Both the position numbers and the translations under genes were made by a program. A model generated the notes under the pieces. The model was not told where the DNA came from. It was given only the letters and a program-made list of their open reading frames with translations, and made no database searches. Source: Streptomyces lydicus (lineage in GTDB: Bacteria; Actinomycetota; Actinomycetes; Streptomycetales; Streptomycetaceae). Taken from it: 64,000 nucleotides of DNA. Shown here in pieces: positions 24,851 to 32,927 of the stretch; position 1 is the stretch's first letter, and each line of letters opens with the position of its first letter. The stretch is from the NCBI RefSeq assembly GCF_004125265.1, contig NZ_RDTE01000003.1:6324001-6388000 (forward strand), in the 5' to 3' direction.

Positions 24851-26035
24851 CTAGGGTTGGGCCTCACCGTCAGCCAGGCGCCCCAGAATCAACGCGATAC
24901 GGAGGGTGAACGCCGAGCGCACATCGGAGGGTGACCATCCGGTGACGTCCGTCACACGTCGCAGCCGATAGCGCACGGTGTTGGGGTGCACGAACAGCAT
25001 CCGGGCGGCGCCCTCCAGGCTGCTCGCCTGCTCCAGATAGACGCTCAGTGTCTCCAGGAGTGCCGAGCCCGCTTCCTCCAGCGGTCTGTAGATCTCCTCC
25101 ACCAGCTGGTCGCGGGCGACCGGGTCCGAGGCCATCGCGCGCTCCGGCAGCAGATCGTCGGCGAGTACCGGCCGCGGCGCGTCGGGCCAGGCGGCGCACG
25201 CCCGCAGGCCGGCCGCCGCGGCCTGCGCCGAGCGGGTCGCGGCCAGCAGGTCGGAGACCACCGGACCGGCCACCACGGCACCTGCGGCATACGGGCCGAT
25301 CAGCGCCTTCGCAGCCTTCAGCGGGTTGTCCGAGCCGCCCGCGATCACCACCAGGCGGGAGCCCAGCACACCGGTCAGCACCTGGAGCTTGGCGTGCCGG
25401 GCGGCCCGCCGGATCGCTTCCACGGTCAGTTCGCTGTCCCCGTCGGGGGCGGTGCCCAGCACCACGCACACATGCTCGGGGGAGTTCCAGCCCAGCGCCG
25501 CGGCGCGGGAGACCGCGCCCTCGTCCGCCTCGCCCGACAGCACCGCGTTGACCACCAGCGACTCCAGCCGGGCGTCCCACGCGCCGCGGGCCTCGGCGGC
25601 CTGGGCGTAGACCTGGGCGGTGGCGAAGGCGATCTCCCGGGCGTAGACCAGCAGCGCCTCGCGCAGCACGGACTCGTCGCCCGGGGCCGCGACCTCGTCG
25701 ATCGCGGATTCCATGACCTCGATGGTGGTCCGCACCATCTCCACGGTCTGCCGCAGGGTGATCGCCCGGGTCAGCTCGCGCGGCGCCGTGCCGAAGACAT
25801 CGGTGCTGATCGCCTGGGGGGTCTCCGGATGCCGGAACCACTCGGTGAACGCGGCGATACCGGCCTGTGCCACCAGGCCGATCCAGGAGCGGTTCTCCGG
25901 GGGCATCGCGCGGTACCACGGCAGGGTGGCGTCCATGCGGGCGATGGCCGCGGCCGCCAGTTTGCCGGAGGAATTCTCCAGGCGCCGGAGGGTGGCGGAG
26001 TGCGGGTGCGCGTCGCGCGATGCGGGTTCAGACAC
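24851..26035 (-). CDS. fasR: PucR-type activator of fatty acid synthesis genes
   Basis: 394 residues from GTG 26035 (SEPASRDAHPHSATLRRLENSSG). The C-terminus is the PucR helix-turn-helix: LSVYLEQASSLEGAARMLFVHPNTVRYRLRRVTDVTGWSPSDVRSAFTLRIAL. The middle is a GGDEF-like/ligand region. Its position directly upstream of fabD matches FasR of S. coelicolor (SCO2386), the activator of fabD-fabH-acpP-fabF that links primary lipid supply to growth and antibiotic precursors. It is transcribed in the same direction as the fab genes and divergently from the pirin gene, 57 bp away. Confidence 0.93.
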   Translation of the reverse strand: MSEPASRDAHPHSATLRRLENSSGKLAAAAIARMDATLPWYRAMPPENRSWIGLVAQAGIAAFTEWFRHPETPQAISTDVFGTAPRELTRAITLRQTVEMVRTTIEVMESAIDEVAAPGDESVLREALLVYAREIAFATAQVYAQAAEARGAWDARLESLVVNAVLSGEADEGAVSRAAALGWNSPEHVCVVLGTAPDGDSELTVEAIRRAARHAKLQVLTGVLGSRLVVIAGGSDNPLKAAKALIGPYAAGAVVAGPVVSDLLAATRSAQAAAAGLRACAAWPDAPRPVLADDLLPERAMASDPVARDQLVEEIYRPLEEAGSALLETLSVYLEQASSLEGAARMLFVHPNTVRYRLRRVTDVTGWSPSDVRSAFTLRIALILGRLADGEAQP

Positions 26036-26092
26036 GGGACAAGCCTGCACTATCGGGGCGGGAGGGTGCGGGGGCGGGGCTACGGTGGGCCC

Positions 26093-26764
26093 ATGATTCA
26101 GGTGCGCAGAGGCCATGAACGGTATCCGGGCGGGGACGCGGAGGCCGGGATCGAGTCGCTGCACGCGTTCTCCTTCGGGCCCCATTTCGACCCGGACAAT
26201 CTGCGCTTCGGCGCGCTGATCGCCTGCAACGAGGAGCGGCTGGCGCCGGGCGCCGGATTCGACGAGCACCCGCACCGCGACACGGAGATCGTGACCTGGG
26301 TGGTCGAGGGCGAGCTGACCCACCGCGACTCGGCCGGCCACGAGACCACCGTACGCCCCGGTGATCTCCAGCGGCTCAGCTCGGCCGGCGGCGTACGGCA
26401 TGTGGAGCGCAACGACGGCGCGCGGCCGCTGCGCTTCGTCCAGATGTGGCTGGCGCCGCGGGAATTCGGCGGCGAGCCGTCGTACGAGGTGGTGCGCGGT
26501 ATCGCCGACGGCACCCCGTACGCCGTCCCGCGGGCCGGGGCCCTGCTGCATCTGCGCCGCCTCGCCGAGGGCGAGCGCACCGCGGTCCCGGATGCCGCAC
26601 GGGCGTATGTGCAGGTGGTGCGCGGCGCCGTACGGGCCGGTGCGGAGTGCCTGGAGGCCGGCGACGCGGCGCGGATCACCGACGGGGCGGGCGTGGAGCT
26701 GCGGGGGCTGACGGCGGCGGAGTGCCTGGTGTGGGAGATGGGGGAGGAGCCGGCGTACGGGTGA
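26093..26764 (+). CDS. Pirin-family cupin protein
   Basis: 223-residue bicupin-like pirin. The metal site motif is clear: GAGFDEHPHRDTEIVTWVVEGELTHRDSAGHE (His-Pro-His and later His/Glu). Pirins of this subgroup (YhhW-like) bind Fe or similar metals, and some show quercetin dioxygenase activity; others bind pyruvate dehydrogenase E1. Start ATG 26093 is supported by homology from MIQVRRGHERYPGG. It is divergent from fasR. Substrate unknown. Confidence 0.9.
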   Translation: MIQVRRGHERYPGGDAEAGIESLHAFSFGPHFDPDNLRFGALIACNEERLAPGAGFDEHPHRDTEIVTWVVEGELTHRDSAGHETTVRPGDLQRLSSAGGVRHVERNDGARPLRFVQMWLAPREFGGEPSYEVVRGIADGTPYAVPRAGALLHLRRLAEGERTAVPDAARAYVQVVRGAVRAGAECLEAGDAARITDGAGVELRGLTAAECLVWEMGEEPAYG

Positions 26765-26910
26765 GGGCGGCGGCTTTGCCCGGAGTCGGTGGCGGGCCTG
26801 GAGTCGGCGGTGGGACCGGAGCCGGTGGCGCGTCACGTCGGTGTGTCGCGCCGTCCGTGACCGGGCGTCCTGTCCGCCCCGTACCGGGCCGTGCCGCCCG
26901 CGCCGCCCTG

Positions 26911-27738
26911 TCAGGCGGTCTGCGCCAGCTCGGCCAGCACCGCGTCGGTCAGCGGCGGCCAGGCCTCGACGGCCCACGGCCCGAAGGCCCGGTCGGCCAG
27001 CGCCACACACGCCGCGCGCGCGTCCGGGTCCACCCACAGGAACGTCCCGGCCTGGCCGAAATGCCCGAAGGTGCGGGGCGAGGACGCGCTGCCCGTCCAG
27101 TGCGGTGACTTGCCGTCGCGGATCTCGAAGCCCAGTCCCCAGTCATTGGGCTTCTGGTGGCCGTAGCCCGGCAGCACCCCCGTCAGGCCGGGGAAGGCCA
27201 CCTGCGTCGCCTCCGCGAGCGTCTGCGGGGCGAGCAGCCGCGGCGCCTGCAGCTCGGCGGCGAACCGGGCCAGGTCGGCGACGGTGGAGACGCCGTCCTT
27301 GGCGGGCGAGCCGGGCAGTTCCGTCGCGGTCATCCCGAGCGGTGCGAGCACCGCCTCGTGCAGATACTGCGGGAAGGGGATGTCCGTCGCCTTGGCGATG
27401 TGGTCGCCCAGCGCCTCGAAACCCGCGTTGGAGTAGAGCCGGCGGGTGCCCGGCTCGGCCATCGTGCGCTGCTCGTCGAAGGCCAGCCCCGAGGTGTGGG
27501 CGAGGAGATGACGGACCGTGGACCCCTCGGGTCCGGCCGGTTCGTCCAGCTCGACGGCGCCCTCCTCGACGGCCAGCAGAGCGGCGTACGCGGCCAGCGG
27601 CTTGGTGACGGACGCCAGCGGGAAGCGGTGCTCCTGGGGGCCGTGGGATCCGGCCACCGACCCATCGGCTCGTACGACGGCGGCCGCGGCGGTGGGCACC
27701 GGCCAGTTCTCGATCATCCGCAGGCTCTGCATGCCCAC
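26911..27738 (-). CDS. Beta-lactamase-fold serine hydrolase
   Basis: 275 residues. Penicillin-binding/class C motifs are present in order: SVTK (Ser-x-x-Lys nucleophile motif, PLASVTKPLAAYA), YSN (RLYSNAGFEALG) and HFGQAG replacing KTG, as in esterase-type members. No signal peptide, so cytoplasmic; most such actinobacterial proteins are esterases or peptidases rather than resistance enzymes. GTG 27738 and ATG 27732 are both possible starts. It is divergent from the MerR operon. Confidence 0.88.
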   Translation of the reverse strand: MGMQSLRMIENWPVPTAAAAVVRADGSVAGSHGPQEHRFPLASVTKPLAAYAALLAVEEGAVELDEPAGPEGSTVRHLLAHTSGLAFDEQRTMAEPGTRRLYSNAGFEALGDHIAKATDIPFPQYLHEAVLAPLGMTATELPGSPAKDGVSTVADLARFAAELQAPRLLAPQTLAEATQVAFPGLTGVLPGYGHQKPNDWGLGFEIRDGKSPHWTGSASSPRTFGHFGQAGTFLWVDPDARAACVALADRAFGPWAVEAWPPLTDAVLAELAQTA

Positions 27739-27818
27739 GAGCCTAGGCGGTGTCCCCTCCGCCCTGTCCGGGAGGTCCCCGCGTCCTCAAATCCCGGTCA
27801 AGTCTGCCGGTGATCCGC

Positions 27819-27851
27819 ACTTGCCTGGAGTGCACTCGAAGTCTCTAGCGT
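27819..27851 (+). promoter_or_regulatory. MerR-type promoter with 19-bp spacer and GAGTGCACTC dyad
   Basis: -35 TTGCCT (27821-27826) and -10 TAGCGT (27846-27851) are separated by 19 bp, the overlong spacer that MerR activators correct by DNA distortion. The perfect 10-bp palindrome GAGTGCACTC (27828-27837) sits in the spacer. It drives the MerR and aldo/keto reductase genes, so the system is expected to be autoregulated. Confidence 0.7.
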
Positions 27852-27916
27852 TGAGGACGTCGAGAGGCATCCGGCGAAAGGGCCGGAGACAACCGGCGAT
27901 CCAGGGGAGACGGGGC

Positions 27917-28402
27917 ATGACGGTAACGCAGAGCGAACCGGTCACGAGCGGGGCCACGGCCGGGAGGCTGCCGGCGAGGCCGCGCAAGTGCGCCCCGACG
28001 TCCACCCACCCGCGGCCCGCCGGCCGGGACCGGTACACGATCAGCGAGGTGGCGGCACACACCGGCCTCAGCGCGCACACCCTGCGCTGGTACGAGCGCA
28101 TCGGCCTGATGCCGCATGTGGACCGCACCCACACCGGGCAGCGGCGCTTCACCAACCGCGATCTGGACTGGCTGAGCCTGGTGGGCCGGCTGCGGCTGAC
28201 CGGCATGCCGGTCGCGGACATGGTCCGCTACGCCGAGCTGGTGCGGGCCGGGGAGTGCACCTTCGCCGAGCGCGAGGAGCTGCTGACGGCGCACCGCGAG
28301 GACGTACGACAGCGGATAGCCGAGCTGCAGAGCACGCTGGACGTCCTCGACCACAAGATCGACATCTACGCCGACGCCCGCCGGGCGTCCGAGAGGTTCT
28401 GA
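27917..28402 (+). CDS. MerR-family transcriptional activator
   Basis: 161 residues from ATG 27917. After a 40-residue disordered start the DNA-binding domain reads YTISEVAAHTGLSAHTLRWYERIGLMPHVDRTHTGQRRFTNRDLDWL, followed by a long dimerisation helix (EREELLTAHREDVRQRIAELQSTLDVLDHKIDIYADA). No metal-binding cysteines in the tail, so it probably senses an organic or redox signal. It precedes an aldo/keto reductase by 7 bp and has a MerR-type promoter in front, the usual pattern of an autoregulated detoxification operon. Confidence 0.92.
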   Translation: MTVTQSEPVTSGATAGRLPARPRKCAPTSTHPRPAGRDRYTISEVAAHTGLSAHTLRWYERIGLMPHVDRTHTGQRRFTNRDLDWLSLVGRLRLTGMPVADMVRYAELVRAGECTFAEREELLTAHREDVRQRIAELQSTLDVLDHKIDIYADARRASERF

Positions 28403-28409
28403 GGGCTTC

Positions 28410-29435
28410 ATGGGTAGCAACAAGATCGAGACGGTCGAGCTGGGCACCGGCGGACCGCGGGTCGGGGTACAGGGCCTCGGCTGCATGGGCATGAGCTTCG
28501 CCTACGGCCCGACGGACGCCGACGAGGCGCGGGCCACGCTGGAGCGGGCCCTGGAGCTGGGCGTGACGCTCTTCGACACGGCCGACATGTACGGCCTGGG
28601 GGAGAACGAGAAGTTCATCGCCCCGTTCATCCAGGCGCACCGCGACGAGGTCGTGGTGGCCACCAAGTTCGCGATAGCCGCCGACCCGGATCATCCGGAC
28701 GACCGGTCCAAGCGCGTCATCCGCAACGACCGGCCATACATCCGCCAGGCCGTCGAGGGCAGCCTGAAACGCCTGGGCATCGACGAAATCGACCTGTATT
28801 ACATGCACCGGCGCACGGCGGACGTCCCCCTGGAGGAGTCGGTCGGCGCGATGGCCGAGCTGGTGGCCGAAGGCAAGGTCAAGCACCTGGGGCTGAGCGA
28901 GGTGACCGCCTCCGAGCTGCGCGCGGCGCAGGCCGTGCACCCGATCGCGGCCCTGCAGTCCGAGTGGTCGCTGTTCAGCCGGGACATCGAGGACGGCGTG
29001 GTGCAGGCCGCGGCCGAGCTCGGGGTCGCCGTCGTCCCGTACTCGCCGCTCGGCCGGGGCTTCCTCACCGGTGCGTTCGTCAGCGCCGACAAGGAGCTGA
29101 CCAAGGACGACTTCCGGCGGACCCAGCCGCGCTTCACCGGCGACAACGCCACCGCCAACGCCGCGCTGCTGGAGCCGGTCCGCACGATCGCCGACGCCCA
29201 TGGCGCAACGCCCGGCCAGATCGCGCTGGCCTGGGTGCAGCACCAGGCCACGGCCCGCCAGATCGCCGTCGTGCCGATCCCCGGCACCCGTAAGCGCAGC
29301 CGCATCGAGGAGAACACCGGGGCCACCCGGATCACGCTGACCGAGCAGGACCTGGCGCTGCTGGAGCCGATCGCCGGACAGGTCGCGGGGGCGCGGTACG
29401 CCGACATGTCGCACACCCCGGAGGGACGGTCGTAA
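28410..29435 (+). CDS. Aldo/keto reductase
   Basis: 341-residue NADPH-dependent TIM-barrel reductase. Catalytic tetrad is present: Asp and Tyr in LFDTADMYG, Lys in VVATKFAIA, His in LYYMHRRT; the cofactor site PGTRKRSRIEENTGA is at the C-terminus. It reduces aldehydes or ketones to alcohols; AKR13-type Streptomyces proteins of this kind accept a range of reactive carbonyls. Co-transcribed with the MerR activator 7 bp upstream, hence likely induced by its substrate or by electrophile stress. Confidence 0.94.
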   Translation: MGSNKIETVELGTGGPRVGVQGLGCMGMSFAYGPTDADEARATLERALELGVTLFDTADMYGLGENEKFIAPFIQAHRDEVVVATKFAIAADPDHPDDRSKRVIRNDRPYIRQAVEGSLKRLGIDEIDLYYMHRRTADVPLEESVGAMAELVAEGKVKHLGLSEVTASELRAAQAVHPIAALQSEWSLFSRDIEDGVVQAAAELGVAVVPYSPLGRGFLTGAFVSADKELTKDDFRRTQPRFTGDNATANAALLEPVRTIADAHGATPGQIALAWVQHQATARQIAVVPIPGTRKRSRIEENTGATRITLTEQDLALLEPIAGQVAGARYADMSHTPEGRS

Positions 29436-29519
29436 GGCCCGCGGGGCAGACGTAAGGCCCGCGGGGCGGGGCCGGCGGTGCGGTTCTCCGTACTCCGGGC
29501 CCGCCGCCCGGCCGAATGC

Positions 29520-30758
29520 TCAGGCCAGCCCCAGGGCAAAGGCGGCGAACCCGGCGGCCAGGAGCGCCGCGGCAGCCCGGCGGGCCCGGGTGACACCGGT
29601 CCACGGCGCCTCGAAGCGGCGGGTGGTGCGCCCGATGAGGAGCAGTGCCACGCCGAACACCGGCAGCCAGGCCAGCCGGACGAGGATCCAGCCGGGGGTG
29701 TCGGGCGGCGTGGTCAGTCCGGGGATCTCGCCCAGGAAGGACGCGGGAACGGCCGCCGAGAGCATCGCCGTCTGATGCCAGCACAGGACCGTCATCGCCG
29801 AGAGGTTGACGAGGGTGACCGGCGCCCACAGGGCAGGCCGGCGCAGGAGACGGGCGAGCCGGTCACGGAGCAGCACGGCGGCGCCGGACTGGGCCGCCGC
29901 CAGCGCCAGGACCAGCAGCGACGGCGGGTGGGAGTTCGTACGGTCCTGACCGGGGACGCCGACCATGCTCAGCGGGTAGTGGAAGAACAGCAGCAGCGCG
30001 GCGAACAGTGCGGTGCCCCCGAGCAGCAGCGACCAGGCGGTGCGCCCGCCGAGCCGCCGCTCGCCCCAGGACACCCCGAGCTGATAGGCGAACAGCCAGC
30101 CGGGCAGGAGATTGAGCAGGCAGAGCCAGCCCGGCATGACCTCGGCAAGGGGCCCGTAGCGCAGGAAGTCCACCGTTGCCACGACGGCCGCCAGGGGTGC
30201 CGCGGCCCAGGCGCCCCACCGCCGGGCGGCCCGCAGGCAGTACGGCGTGAGCGCGGTGACCGCCGCATACACGCCCACGAACCAGAGCGGCTGGATCACC
30301 AGCGTCGCCCCGGTCCGCAGCGTCGCCTCCGGCACCCCCAGGCCGTACAGGACGGGGAGCAGCACCGCCCACACGGCCGTCACTCCGAGCACCGGGCGGC
30401 CCAGCCGGAGGATCCGGCCGCGCAGCCAGGCGCCGGCAAACTCGCCCCGCCCGGTGGCGCGCCGCAGGGAGCGCACCGACGCATGGCCGCCGACCAGGAA
30501 GAAGATGCCCAGCATCTGCAGCACCCAACTGGCGGGCGCGAGCGCGCCGAAGGTGGTCAGCGGGCTGGTGTTGTGCAGTGCGCCGTCGGCGTCGCGGGTG
30601 AATCCCCCGAGCAGCCAGTGGCCGAGGGGTACGGCGAGCAGGGCCAGCGCGCGCAGCCCGTCGAGGGTGCGGTCGCGGTCCGCCGGTGTGCGGTCCTCGA
30701 TGGTGCGGACCGTTTGGGAGGCGGCGTCTCTGAGAGGTGTGAGCAGGGTGAGGGGCAT
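29520..30758 (-). CDS. Acyltransferase-3 family membrane protein
   Basis: 412-residue integral membrane protein with about ten hydrophobic segments. N-terminal RDRTLDGLRALALLAVPLGHWLLGG has the conserved Arg and His of the acyltransferase-3 (OafA/YrhL) family, and LGIFFLVGGHASVRSLRRA follows. Such proteins O-acylate sugars or envelope polymers using cytosolic acyl-CoA. ATG 30758 has AAGGA upstream. It lies 125 bp after the DUF1023 hydrolase on the same strand and may be in its operon, giving an acyl-transfer and hydrolase pair. Confidence 0.87.
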   Translation of the reverse strand: MPLTLLTPLRDAASQTVRTIEDRTPADRDRTLDGLRALALLAVPLGHWLLGGFTRDADGALHNTSPLTTFGALAPASWVLQMLGIFFLVGGHASVRSLRRATGRGEFAGAWLRGRILRLGRPVLGVTAVWAVLLPVLYGLGVPEATLRTGATLVIQPLWFVGVYAAVTALTPYCLRAARRWGAWAAAPLAAVVATVDFLRYGPLAEVMPGWLCLLNLLPGWLFAYQLGVSWGERRLGGRTAWSLLLGGTALFAALLLFFHYPLSMVGVPGQDRTNSHPPSLLVLALAAAQSGAAVLLRDRLARLLRRPALWAPVTLVNLSAMTVLCWHQTAMLSAAVPASFLGEIPGLTTPPDTPGWILVRLAWLPVFGVALLLIGRTTRRFEAPWTGVTRARRAAAALLAAGFAAFALGLA

Positions 30759-30883
30759 GAGGCGTCCTTGAGTGGTGGGGCCGAAGGGTTGAGGTGCGGC
30801 GGAGCGCGGGCGCCAGGCGGGCCGGTGAGTTGGCGCTCCGGCGGTCCGGGCGCCAGGCGGCCGGTGGTACGGGCGCCCCGGCG

Positions 30884-32050
30884 TCAGCGCACCGCGCCGT
30901 AGTGGCCCAGCACGATGGCCGCGAAGTTCCGCAGGGAGTCCGTACCGGGGGCGAGATAGCCGGTGTGCCCCACGGCCCGCACGGCGGAGACCCGGCGGGC
31001 GCCGAAGGCCGGGTCGGTGGGGTCGGTGCCGTGGCCCAGGCCGAACAGTTCGACGTTCGGGACGTCGCCGATCCAGTCGGACGTGTCCCGCGCCGCCCAG
31101 ACCCCGGCCGAGGTGTGCAGCTGCGCCACGTTGTCCCGGCGGATGCCGGGGGAGCCGAAGAACACCAGGTCGGCGATGTTGCCGTGGGCCGGCCGCGAGG
31201 CGGCTCGCCCGCAGACCACCGAGCCGTAGCTGTGGCACAGCACGGCCGGGGCCGGGGCCCCCACGGCGGCCAGCCCGGACAGCAACCGGGCCAGTCGCGG
31301 CGCTCCGGCATCGGCGAGCCGGCCGGTCATGGCGTCCGGGCCGATGCCGACCGGCGTGGTGTACCCGGCCCAGGCGATGACCGCGGTACGGGTCCGGGGT
31401 GCGTCGGCGGCCAGCCGGGCCCGCAGCGACCTGGCCATGCCCGCCGGTGTGCCGTACGGATCGTGGTCGCGGTCGAAGGAGGCCAGGTCGATGTCCGAGC
31501 CCGGCACGATCACGGCGGTGCGCGCGGCGGTGGCCAAGTCGCCGTACACCTCGGCCACTTGCCCTCTGCCGCGCGGATCGTAGGCGAGGATGTGACGGCC
31601 GGGGGAGAGCAGCGAGGCGCAGCGGGCGGCCGCCTTCCTGGCCTGCCGGTGCTCCTGGAGGGTGCCGGCCGGATCGGTGGCGCGGGCCAGTTGGCGGTCC
31701 CGTTCCGCCCTCAGTGCACGGGAGTTGGCCGCGTACCGCACGGCGGGGGGTATCCCGTCGAGATTGCCGGCGGTGAGCGGGTGCCGGGCCACCAGGGCCT
31801 GCCGCCGGCCGCCGGTCAGCGAGGCGAAGAAGCGGGTGACCTCGGCGGGCCGCGCGGTCGCCGGGTCCGGCAGCCGGACGCCGAGGGAGCGGTCGGCACG
31901 CCAGGCGGCGGCGCCGGGCGCCGGGCCCGTGACGGCGCTCTGTGCGGTGCCGGCCGCCCAGCCGCCGGTGCCGGCGGCCACGGCCAGCGCGAGCGCGGCG
32001 CCGAGGAGCGTGCGCCGGCCGCGTCGAGTGACGGTTCGCAGCCTGGACAT
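30884..32050 (-). CDS. DUF1023 alpha/beta hydrolase, copy A
   Basis: 388 residues with an N-terminal Arg-rich start and hydrophobic segment (RRTLLGAALALAVAAGTGGWAAG), so exported or membrane-anchored. The DUF1023 core has the nucleophile elbow VLCHSYGSVVCG, the oxyanion region AVIVPGSDIDL and the acid/base part RAVGHTGYLAPGTDSLRNFA. Likely a lipase or esterase; natural substrate unknown. It is paralogous to the copy at 35.6-36.9 kb. A perfect 19-bp palindrome lies 54 bp upstream and shares an 11-mer with the promoter of the neighbouring two-component system. Confidence 0.88.
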   Translation of the reverse strand: MSRLRTVTRRGRRTLLGAALALAVAAGTGGWAAGTAQSAVTGPAPGAAAWRADRSLGVRLPDPATARPAEVTRFFASLTGGRRQALVARHPLTAGNLDGIPPAVRYAANSRALRAERDRQLARATDPAGTLQEHRQARKAAARCASLLSPGRHILAYDPRGRGQVAEVYGDLATAARTAVIVPGSDIDLASFDRDHDPYGTPAGMARSLRARLAADAPRTRTAVIAWAGYTTPVGIGPDAMTGRLADAGAPRLARLLSGLAAVGAPAPAVLCHSYGSVVCGRAASRPAHGNIADLVFFGSPGIRRDNVAQLHTSAGVWAARDTSDWIGDVPNVELFGLGHGTDPTDPAFGARRVSAVRAVGHTGYLAPGTDSLRNFAAIVLGHYGAVR

Positions 32051-32103
32051 GGTGGTGTCTCCCTCTCCCGTTGGTGTGGCGGAGGGAAACGTAGGAAGAG
32101 GGC

Positions 32104-32160
32104 GTATGACGCGGCGTCATACCGCGGAGCCAACTGCCGGGTGATACCCCGGTAGGGGGG
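32104..32160. promoter_or_regulatory. Palindromic operator region of the DUF1023 operon
   Basis: GTATGACGCGGCGTCATAC (32104-32122) is a perfect 19-bp palindrome. GGCGTCATACC (32113-32123) recurs exactly at 34362-34372 before the sensor kinase. A second element, GTGATACCCCGGTAGGGG (32141-32158), resembles the complement of 34391-34407. Probably binding sites for the adjacent NarL-type response regulator. Confidence 0.6.
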
Positions 32161-32246
32161 AGGGGTGCCCCCTCGTCCTCAAGGAGGGGGCGGCACGGAA
32201 GGGCACGCCCGGGAACCCTCCCCGGCCGCCGCTGCTCCCGGCCCCG

Positions 32247-32927
32247 CTACTGCTCCCCGGGCGTGACCAGCCCCGACTCGTACGCGAAGATCACGGCCTG
32301 GGCGCGGTCCCGCAGCGCCAACTTGGCGAGCACCCGGCTGACATGGGTCTTCACGGTCTGCTCGGCGACGATCAGCGCGGCGGCGATCTCCTGGTTCGAC
32401 AGACCGCGGGCGATCAGCTCCAGGACCTCCGTCTCGCGCGGGGTGAGGCCCTTCAGCTGCAGCGCCGCCCGGCCCTTGCGCGGCGCGGGCCGCCGGCGGG
32501 CGAAATCGGCTATCAGCCGCCGGGTCACGGACGGGGCGAGAAGAGCCTCTCCGGCCGCCACGACCCGGACCGCGGAGATCAGATCACCCGGCGGCGCGTC
32601 CTTGAGCAGGAAGCCGGACGCCCCCGCCCGCAGTGCCTCGTAGACGTAGTCGTCGACATCGAAGGTGGTCAGCATCAGCACCTTCGGGCGGTGCAGCACA
32701 CCGGGGGGCGGACCGAGCAGCTGCCGGGCCGCCTCCAGGCCGTCCATCTCCGGCATCCGGACATCCATCAGCACCACATCGGGGTGCGTCCGGCGGCTCA
32801 GCTCCACTCCCTGTACACCGTCCGGCGCATCGCCCACCACCTCGATACCGTTCTGCGCGGCGAGCAGCGCGGCGAAGCCCGCACGCACCATGGCCTGGTC
32901 GTCGACGATGATCACGCGGGTGGTCAT
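32247..32927 (-). CDS. NarL/LuxR-type response regulator
   Basis: 226 residues. Receiver domain MTTRVIIVDDQAMVRAGFAALL with phospho-acceptor Asp55 (VVLMDVRMPEMDG) and Lys in GFLLKDAPP; C-terminal LuxR helix-turn-helix LTPRETEVLELIARGLSNQEIAAALIVAEQTVKTHVSRVLAKL. It should be phosphorylated by the kinase whose stop overlaps its ATG (4-bp ATGA overlap at 32924-32927). Palindromes before the kinase and before the DUF1023 operon are its probable targets. Confidence 0.96.
   Translation of the reverse strand: MTTRVIIVDDQAMVRAGFAALLAAQNGIEVVGDAPDGVQGVELSRRTHPDVVLMDVRMPEMDGLEAARQLLGPPPGVLHRPKVLMLTTFDVDDYVYEALRAGASGFLLKDAPPGDLISAVRVVAAGEALLAPSVTRRLIADFARRRPAPRKGRAALQLKGLTPRETEVLELIARGLSNQEIAAALIVAEQTVKTHVSRVLAKLALRDRAQAVIFAYESGLVTPGEQ

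Noticed and set aside
26911-27738. Antibiotic-resistance beta-lactamase
   Set aside because: SVTK and YSN are present, but the third motif is HFG and there is no signal peptide, which fits cytosolic esterase-like serine hydrolases.
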